A stretch of DNA of 64,000 nt from Panax quinquefolius (Eukaryota; Streptophyta; Magnoliopsida; Apiales; Araliaceae). Below are positions 56,247 to 64,000 of this stretch, in pieces. Numbering within the stretch: the stretch's first letter is position 1; each line of letters opens with the position of its first letter. The notes under the pieces were generated by a model that saw only the letters and a list, made by a program, of their open reading frames with translations, searched no databases and was not told where the DNA came from. The position numbers were made by a program, and so were the translations under genes. The DNA is taken from contig CM035160.1 in assembly GCA_020205615.1 (NCBI GenBank), forward strand, positions 123,099,605 through 123,163,604, written 5' to 3'.

Positions 56247-57309
56247 TTATCGCCAAGGTTCCGCTGCCTCTCTCCCCGCATTCACGCTCCTAAGATCCAT
56301 CCTTCTTTTCGGACAGTCCTTGACCTTATGTTTCGTTGATCCACACATAAAGCACCCATTGTTCGTCCTAGGATTGGGGCAGTTAGGAGAGATATGTCCC
56401 TCCTGCCCACACTTATAGCACATGAACTTACCACTAAGACATTTTCCTGAATAATTCTTCCCATAATTCTTACATTGCACAACCTGCTTCCTCACACCTT
56501 CCTGTTTGACTTGGACATTTCCAAAATTGTTCCACTTTCTCTTTCCATTCCCACCACCACTACCTGCTTCTACCTTCCCAATTCCCTCAACCTTACCCTT
56601 ACTCTTTTTCTCCCTATTGTAGAGGATCATGGCCTCACTTCCCCCTTCGGCTATGATAGCCTTCTCCAAAACTGCTACAAAAGTATTTATCTGCAATACC
56701 GCCACCTTATTGTAGAGCCAGGGTTTTAAGCCCAGCTCAAACGTCCTTGCCTTCCTTGCCTCCGTATCAACTTGATGCGGAGCAAACCTAGCTAATTCAT
56801 TGAACTTTAATTCAAGCATACTCACTTGTTGTCATGTTCTCCTGCTTCAACTCTAAAAACTTCACCTCCATCTTAGCTTGCACACTGGACGAAAAATAGT
56901 TCTCAAAGAACAGCGTCTTAAACCTAGTCCATGCTATAACTTCTTCTCCTGCCCTAGCTTGATTTGCCTCCCACCAAAAATTCGCCTTTCCTTTCATCAT
57001 ATAGGTGGAAAAAGCTGTCTTTTGCCCCTCATCTAGCCTAGCGACTACAAATGCTTTTTCTATTTCCTTAACCTAAGTTTGGGCTTCTGTCGGGTCAGTG
57101 GTACCTCTAAATTCCGGCGGTCCTACGGCCTTAAAATCTTTGAAGTTTGCAAATCGGTTGTCTGGTTGATTTCCCGCGGCTGGCATTCCATTCTACATGG
57201 CTTGAGCTACCATGTTCATGAAATTTTGCATCAGGTCTGGTTGTTGTCCTCCAGTATTGTTGACAGATTCTTCTGCCCTTTGGTTTCGAGTTTGTCATCT
57301 TGGCGGCAT
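56247..57309 (-). pseudogene. gag: Gag of element F, broken
   Basis: ATG at 57307-57309 (MPPR) leads through FMNMVAQAM, the capsid core (PPEFRGTTDP, KANFWWEANQA, WTRFKTLFFENYF, VKFLELKQ) and KFNELARFAPHQVDTEARKARTFELGL to two intact knuckles, CYKCGQEGHISPNC and CFMCGSTKHKVKDC. In-frame TGA or TAG occurs at 57295-57297 and near 57195 and 57075, each explainable as a C-to-T or G-to-A change in Arg, Gln or Trp codons. A frameshift sits near 56815. The last 190 residues are open. It is distinct from the H gag. Confidence 0.85.
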
Positions 57310-57492
57310 TTTCTGGTTAAATAAAACATAATCTATATTTTATTAACTTACATTCTAAACCTTATCGTATAAGTTAAATATTTTAAACTTGTTTCATTAA
57401 CCAAACATAACTTCATATTCATTCAACTATTTCATAGTACATAACATAGCACATACTGCTTTAAACATCTGATATGCCTTTGTGACCACAAA
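57310..57492 (-). other. Spacer between extra ORF and gag of F, part 1
   Basis: AT-rich and non-coding. With 60782-60878 it makes about 280 bp between the extra ORF and the gag start once the solo LTR is removed. Confidence 0.6.
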
Positions 57493-60400
57493 TGTAGGAC
57501 CCCGAATTTTATGAAATAAAAGTATTCAATTTTTCTTATAATTACTATTCAGTAAATGGTTAAATTGATAAAAGTTAAAGTTAATGGTGATATATGATTT
57601 TTTTTTCAAAATATGCAAGTGGTTATAAAATACTCATTTCTATCGGGGAATATTCGTTTGGTCGTGGAATATTCTTTCTATCGAGAATATTTGTATGACG
57701 GTGCAGCCATTTGTGGGCCCCATAACAGAATAACTGTCAGATGAAGAAAATAACAAAAGGGAGTTTTTATAAATAACGGCTGTAGTTGTTACCGTTAACA
57801 CTGTTGGAATACTCGGTGGTTAAAATACAGTAATACGCGTTGTTGCATAGTAGCACAAGGTATTGCACCAATTATTAATTCTTACGTAAGAAGGCACTAC
57901 TCAATAATTGTTACAGTAATTACTGTTCAGTATTTTATTGATTCAATAATTGTTGCGTTGATATTTTATATTACTGTTGTTTTAATAATTGTCAATACAT
58001 AGTATTTTCCATTATCGAAGCAATAATTCATATTATCTGAATAATATTATTAGATAACATTATTGGCAATGTCTAGAAAGTTCTGCCTAAGGAGAGGTTT
58101 GGTCACCTAATCGCACGCCAAAGAAGAAGAAATTCTTATTGAAAACCCCTCTTTCCTGGGAACTGCCTGGTTGTCATTATTGTGATTCTGTAATATTATT
58201 TGTGAATAATTAATTATTGATTTATATGATGAGAAAAATATTCATTTTATGTGGATATAAATGGAGAAAATTTTTAAAGTGACAATTGTTGAAAATCGAT
58301 ATTTTATCTTTTCTGATAAAATAATATTTTATTATATTATTATAATATAATAATGGTGATATTTTTACAATGAATGTGGGATATATGAGTATATGAGGAG
58401 GAAAAGTATTTTTGTTGCAAAAGTTGTTTAAAACATGTTAAACATGTTGGTGGACCCATTTCTTGACTGAAATTTGATTATAGCCTATAAAATCGCCCGT
58501 ATATGGATTCCGTTCAATTTTTGTTTGGAATTTGGAAAAACTTTCATCTGCAAAGTTGTAGAGAATTGAATTTCCTATACAAAGTCGCGAGATTTGAATT
58601 TTATGATAAAAGGGCTATTTATTATGAATTATTGAATTTCTAAAGTTCCGAAATAATTGATTTTGGAAGTTTTAATTAACAAAAACGTTTTATTTTATTT
58701 TTATTTGAGTAGATGGCTGATGTTGGATTCAATGAGTGTTCGTAGGAAGTTGTGGAATAATAATAATAATAATATATTAAATTTTCTACTTTGGTGTTCT
58801 AAGCATTTTCCTATAAATAGGGTGCTTAGGTTAGAATTGAAAATCACACCAGAAACTAAAGATTTCTCTCTCTTTCTCTCTCTATATATCGAGCGTATTT
58901 TTATGAGTATTTTAGTACTTCGAGTATTGCTATACGGTGCAAGTTCTTTTAGCACTATATCTAGTATTCCAGTCAGAAGTACTATTCTTTCTGAGGTAAG
59001 GGAGATTATTTTCTTCATAAATGATATTATTTCTTCAATATCATTATGTCGAAATATTGGTTTGAATTTTTATCAAATTTGGAACTTTTTTATGTCGGGG
59101 TTACAATTCATGAGTTACTATTCATGAGTTACTATTCACGAGTACTATTCACGAAGCATGATGATTTTTTTTATGAAATTTCTATCTTTTAGTGTCGGAG
59201 TTACTATTCACGTATACGACACTATTCACAAATACGACACTATTCACAAAAAAATTAAATTTTCGTTTTTCGTCCAAAATATCTGTTATGGATATTAGCT
59301 TTGATTGTATCCATGTTTTGATCATTCTTGAATTTTACTCCATTATGATTATTTATGAGGTATTTTTGGACATGGAATAGCTGAAGTACGAATCCTTAAT
59401 ATTTATTATTTTGTTTCACTGGATTCGCTTTTCTTTAAAATAATTTTCATCATCCTCGGTCCTAAATGATGATATAATCGAATATCTTTTAGCTTTGTAG
59501 TGCAAAGATGAATGATTTTGATGAATATCTTTGGCGATGGAGTGCGAAGATGAACAGTGTTTAGATGAACACGACTTAATCGATGAATATCTTTAGCTTT
59601 GTGAGTGCAAAGATGAGATGTTGTTGAATATCTTTCGCCAAGAGTGCAAAGATGAACTGTTGATGAATATCTTTGGCCCGTAGTGCAAAGATGAATTTAT
59701 TAGTATGATTATGAACAGGAACTGTGATTTGGTATAACCATGATCTTTGATGTTTCAGGTGATGAAAATTAACTTTGTCCTGGATGAGGAAAGGAATTTA
59801 GAACTAGAATTACGATTATGGGTTATACACGTGATTGTGGACAGGAATTGTTGATTAATGTTACAGGGATAAAACATTGTTGATGGACTTTTAACATGGA
59901 TAAGATAATAGATTTTATGGTCTATTTGACTCTTCTAATGGATTTCTCGTTCACTTGCAACTATGGTTGAAAAGTTTTATCATCTACCATATGTTCTAAA
60001 TCTACGATTTATTATCGTTGAAGGCTATTGATAATTTATTTATCTTTAGTCATGATATTCTTTCTCGAACTAGTTGTGCTCACCCTTTTGCTTCACAATT
60101 CCTTTCGTAATAAAAGTGTAGTTGGGACAAGCTTGGAATAATAGGGGAATAGAATCGGTGGTCTATAGATGTTGAGGGTGAGGTGAATTTAACTTGGAAG
60201 GGTGTTTTGCCACTATCATACAAGATGTCTAATGACATACAACCTCGTGTCATCATAAGACGTGGTTGTACTCATCCACTTCTGTGAGTATATTTACAAG
60301 CACTACCTATATAATCTCGGTGTTTGTTTGGAGTATAATACCCAATTAGAGACAAAGGAGATAATGATATGTCAAGAGAAGACTCACCATTGGGAAGAAT

Positions 60401-60776
60401 ATGATAGTAATCTTCTCATTTTTCTTTGGGGTCTATTAGGGTCAACCAAGGATAATTCTGCGGCCATATGATATCTATCATAACCTGTAAAGCATGGCCT
60501 CCCATTTACGGTTGTTTCTTGAGCACTTCCCAAAGATTCTAATTTCTAAAACAGGCTTTAACTATACCTTTATGTAAGGTGTCATTGTGACGTCTTATCC
60601 AAAGTTGGTGTCCAGAGTTACAGCTTGGTATATATTTGTATCCAAACTCACAAAGATATGTGTTATTATATTTTGCACGATAATTGTTGTAATAAAGTTG
60701 TAGTTGTTTTCACGTACCATGTATTTGGCGACTCAGAATGGGTTGGATGGAATGGACCTATTTTGGGGTTGTCACA
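57493..60776 (+). mobile_element. Solo LTR, C-type, complete
   Basis: Perfect duplications ACAAA at 57488-57492 and 60777-60781. Starts TGTAGGACCCCGAATTTT and ends TTTTGGGGTTGTCACA; 3,284 bp. The first 2.6 kb parallels A1 (9 onwards), with TATA at 58812-58819, TACTATTCAC repeats near 59105-59250 and hairpin units at 59480-59695. Then comes an extra block of about 450 bp with the ORF-like sequence and PBS-like end before the shared 3' end. It lies between the extra ORF and gag of F, in the opposite orientation. Confidence 0.93.
60190..60577 (+). pseudogene. ORF-like block in C-type LTR (second copy)
   Basis: Counterpart of 3441-3839. Long identical stretches (for example the MSNDIQPRVIIR codons) alternate with single-base indels near 60285, 60440, 60488 and 60515 that destroy the frame; the stop is at 60575-60577. 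Product unknown. Confidence 0.35.
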
Positions 60777-60878
60777 ACAAAAGTCGGGAATCACTACTAC
60801 AGCTTATATAAAAGTTAGAAAGATATTATTACACAGACATACTTATTATAGAACACACCTATCTAAATAGTACTTATA

Positions 60879-61463
60879 CTACTTATTCACTACGCCTTTT
60901 CCTGATCCTGGACAATTTTTTGCTTGATGACCATCCAACCCACAAATAAAATATGCACCTGGTTTATAGTCGGGACAATACAGAGTGGTATGTCCCTCAT
61001 AACCGCAAATGTAATATATCTTTTTCCCCTTCTTCTTATCGGGGTTTCCTACGTCGTGGTCTTTTATCTTTCTTTTTCCCTTCTTGCTCGGAGCTGCACA
61101 CGATATGTTGCTTTTGGCTCCCATCTGATTAATCTGGATCTTAAGTTTATCTTGTTCTTCCATCGTTTCGATTAATGCCTTTCATAATTGGCAATTTAGT
61201 AGCTTTTCTATTTCCCACAACTTTTCCAAAGAATAAACCTTGTTCCTCAGATTCTGCACTTCGGTTGATGCTTGATCAGCTCCAACTTTGGTGTCTGAAT
61301 CACCATCTGTTAGTTCCACCATTTCTGGGTCAGGTACTATATTTTTTAAAATGATAACCTCATCAAGGTTATCTTCAACGTGAGCCTCTAGTTCAACTGT
61401 TGGCTTTGATACTGGCTCCTTCTTTACGATCTTAGGGTATCCTAATTCTTTTCCTCCTGACAT
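60879..61463 (-). pseudogene. Extra ORF upstream of gag: acidic coiled coil plus zinc knuckles
   Basis: Not a gene I recognise. One frame of 195 codons including the final stop, starting at ATG 61461-61463 (MSGGKELG) and broken only by TGA at 61182-61184. Residues about 20-65 are acidic. About 66-115 form a Leu/Ile-rich heptad-like stretch (VQNLRNKVYSLEKLWEIEKL). 121-148 is Lys-rich. Two CX2CX4HX4C-type knuckles follow at 150-163 (ICGYEGHTTLYC) and 171-184 (ICGLDGHQAKNC), each with its first Cys changed to Tyr. It lies on the sense strand of F between primer site and gag. It could be an element accessory protein or a captured host gene. Confidence 0.6.
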
Positions 61464-61668
61464 CTACACATAAATATCTAAATTAGCATATAATATATAC
61501 ACACAGCAAATAATAGTTTTATTTAAGCTATCTTTTATTTTGTTTGACGATGAATTTAACACATTCATCTAACTTTAAACTCTATATGAGATATGTATTT
61601 TAAACGTTTCCCTCTGCTCTAATGTTATAGCCTAAGGTCTACTCCCACCTATGTTTTCTAACCTTAAA
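61464..61668 (-). other. Leader of element F
   Basis: Non-coding stretch between the primer site and the extra ORF; ends GTGTAGATG at the ORF start. Confidence 0.6.
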
Positions 61669-61680
61669 GCTCTGATACCA
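61669..61680 (-). other. Primer-binding site of F, initiator-Met type
   Basis: TGGTATCAGAGC on the minus strand, six nucleotides (GTGAGT) after the LTR end GGCCACA at 61687. Confidence 0.85.
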
Positions 61681-61686
61681 ACTCAC

Positions 61687-64000
61687 TGTGGCCTTCCCAA
61701 TTCGTGAACTTGAAACCCGAACTCAAAGGTTTTCACGATACCATTTCTTTGAGCGGAATAATAATTATAATGTCATAAATATCAAACTTAATTTACATAT
61801 TAGAGTTGTCTAAATCCCAGTTACGCGACCTTAAAACATTTCATTACATGATAGATAATAAATATCGTCAATTTATTTAAGTCTAGCTATTACATAAGAT
61901 AACGCAAACTTAATCTGATAGCTTTCCTTTCCCTTTGTTCTTGCCTGAACCTTCAGGTTGATCATACATAGTTGAAAACATTTAAATTAAGCTAGAATGA
62001 GCATTTAAGTGCCCAGCAAGTAATAACAATTATAAATATTAGCTGAAAGGGTTAAATGTTTTCTTTGAACGACTCTTCTACAACGAAGCAATAGTTGAGA
62101 AGTACTGAAGCAACACTAAACAACATAACAACTCTTATTTCAAATTTGAAACTACGTATTGACTATAAAAGGAAAACATTCGATAGACTATGAACATAGT
62201 TTTCAGTTTTCAAAAAGGTCAAACAGAACTTCATCTGCAAACCGTCATAACTTACAGGCACGGGGGGTGATCAGCCCGTTATGCCTTGTATTGATCAATA
62301 CTACATACCAGAACGATATTCTCGTTCATCATATCCGCCTCAGGCGCACAAAAGTTTTTCCCAAATTAGGGATGTTCATACTTAGTCGGGATTCCGAACC
62401 AAAATAATTTGATTTGGATATAAGAATGTTTTATCATATTCAACGATATTTCTAAATCTGTGTCTAGCTTATCAAATAGCTTAGACGACTATATATATAT
62501 ATATATCAACATGTGTTTAACTATAATGATTATCCAAGTGAGGACACTTGTATAATCATATTTCGAAATTAACAAACAGAATATATATATATGAGTTATA
62601 TGATATAATATCATGTTGATAAACAATGATCAGATATAATATATACGACAATATGGTTAATAATCTAGTACAATAATAATATAAATCTAAAACTTTCTTA
62701 CTCATGTTTATTGCATAAAGAAAATGCAAATGTAAAGATACTTGCTTATGATATCCATTGAATAAAGTAAAACAAGAGTTTAGGATACTTTCCTGGTCTG
62801 CTGCTTACACAACTTAGTTATAACCGTAATTCAATGACCTATCATTTATAAGATTGTTCTACTGATTAGGATAACATATCATAACACATAGTACAGTTAT
62901 TTACAGTCAACACATATCCTAATCACATTGTCTCATAATTATATTAGTCATTAAGACATAAACATATACTTATACAGTCAAACTATACAGTTTCGGATCA
63001 ATTTCGGTAGCATTTTGTTGTACCGACGGCTTTATCGGGTAATTATCGAGTTTAAAACTCTATCAAACAGTTTAATATTATCTTAGATATTTTAAATACC
63101 AGTCATATTATTTTTAAATGACTTATAATAATTTCTAATTAATTATATTAATTTATCTTGATTTTTCAAACTCTATAATCATTATTAAATGATTTAAATA
63201 TTAGATAATTCTATTATCATTAATATTAAAATAATATTAAAATATTACTACAGCCATTGCCAAAATATCAAAGTTATTTATAATAACTCAAAATATTTTT
63301 AACGTATTAATATTAATGATTTTTAAAATTTAAAATCATTTTAAACAATTACCATTAATATTAATATATTAAGGTATTATTCACTAAAATATTAAAAGTC
63401 ATTTATAATTACTTAAAATATTTTTAAACCATTTATATCCTTTTAAATGATTTTTAAATCAATAAAACCATTTTAAAACTATTTATTTAATTTTATTATT
63501 AAATAAATCTAATATCATTAATATTAAATACTTAATGAAATTTATTCAACATATTAAAAGTTATGTTTTATAACTTAGAATATCTTTAAACTCTTTATTT
63601 TCATTTAAAATGATTTTTATAATATTAAAATCTTTTTAAACTAATTTATTTAATATAATTATTAAATAAATCTAATATCATTAATATTAAGTAATTAATG
63701 AAATTTACTTTAAAATATTGAAAGTTACATTTTATAACTTAAAATATTATTAAATACCTTATTATCATTTAAAATGATTTTTAATATAATAAAATTATTT
63801 TTAGTTAATTTATTTAGTGCATTTATCAACTAAATAATATTCAAATAATTACTAATATTTATGGAAAATATGCCAAATTATTAAAAGTTAATGTTTATGA
63901 CTTAAAATAATTTTTAAAACTGATTTTATAATTTTCGGAATTTATTTACTATTTTTAAATGATTTTTAGAATTTATTTCTATTTTTAAATCATTTTCCGA
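61687..64000 (-). repeat. 5' LTR of element F, running off the window
   Basis: Ends on the minus strand in GGGAAGGCCACA. Carries a CTTGCTGGGC...TGCTCATTC box (61999-62023), short (TA)n tracts near 62490 and 62585, and from about 63034 the AT-rich sequence shared with 52531-53520. The LTR start lies beyond 64000. Confidence 0.8.

Larger units (their letters stand above)
49945..64000 (-). mobile_element. Element F: Ty3/gypsy-like, gag plus extra ORF, no pol
   Basis: Minus-strand order: 5' LTR (61687 to beyond 64000), initiator-Met-type primer site, extra ORF, spacer (with a C-type solo LTR inside), gag, 350-bp remnant, polypurine tract, 3' LTR (49945-55901, with a family-A solo LTR inside). 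Reverse transcriptase, RNase H and integrase are absent: only about 350 bp separate the gag end from the LTR. Left flank CCCCT; the matching duplication would be right of the window. Confidence 0.8.

Noticed and set aside
58657..59127. 156-codon open frame in the C-type LTR
   Set aside because: Spans TATA and leader sequence of the LTR; the homologous part of A1 is not open in that frame.

Overview
This window looks like nuclear DNA of a flowering plant, from a gene-poor, repeat-dense (probably heterochromatic) region. It is AT-rich and contains no recognisable host gene, tRNA or rRNA. Essentially every base can be assigned to nested LTR retrotransposons. The evidence is 5-bp target-site duplications, tRNA primer-binding sites, polypurine tracts, broken gag/pol reading frames and long LTRs in several copies. 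I cannot name the species.

Layout. 1-4034: a 2.7-kb solo LTR of Ty3/gypsy family A (9-2707, TSD TTTGA) sits inside the 3' part of a related C-type LTR. 4035-12489: an Ogre/Tat-type LTR (B1), split by a complete Athila-type element without pol (4925-11020, TSD GAAAG). 12490-20950, minus strand: element H, a chromodomain Ty3/gypsy with the only near-complete gag-pol here, broken by stops and truncated in both LTRs. 20951-42136, plus strand: Ogre sequence in the order LTR-leader-gag-LTR-leader-gag. It carries a copia-like solo LTR (23566-25415, TSD ATTTC) and a 9.66-kb family-A element I (27742-37401, TSD ACATA) that keeps gag and protease but has lost most of pol. 42137-44647: a 5'-truncated family-A LTR. 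44648-49944, minus strand: a second Ogre (protease, gag, leader) interrupted by solo LTR D (45561-47791). 49945-64000, minus strand: element F, with gag, an extra ORF upstream of gag, and no pol. F is itself interrupted by a family-A solo LTR (50111-52481, TSD TGATA) and a C-type solo LTR (57493-60776, TSD ACAAA); its 5' LTR runs off the window.

How it works together. Only H encodes recognisable reverse transcriptase, RNase H and integrase, and all are damaged. The Athila-type element, I, the Ogre pieces and F are gag-bearing but pol-less, so they would have depended on enzymes supplied in trans. Family A/H/I and F use an initiator-Met-type primer site, the Ogre pieces a tRNA-Arg-type site, and the Athila-type element a tRNA-Asp-type site. 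In-frame stops are mostly explained by C-to-T changes, as expected for old methylated copies.

The most interesting signal is structural. Four LTR families (Ogre B, A/C, F, D) each carry tandem arrays of short hairpins with a constant loop or core. In three of them (B, A/C, F) the arms vary in a compensatory way. Other leads are the extra coiled-coil/zinc-knuckle ORF upstream of gag in F, a duplicated zinc-knuckle module in Ogre gag, and a position-conserved box about 300 nt from the 3' end of otherwise different LTRs.
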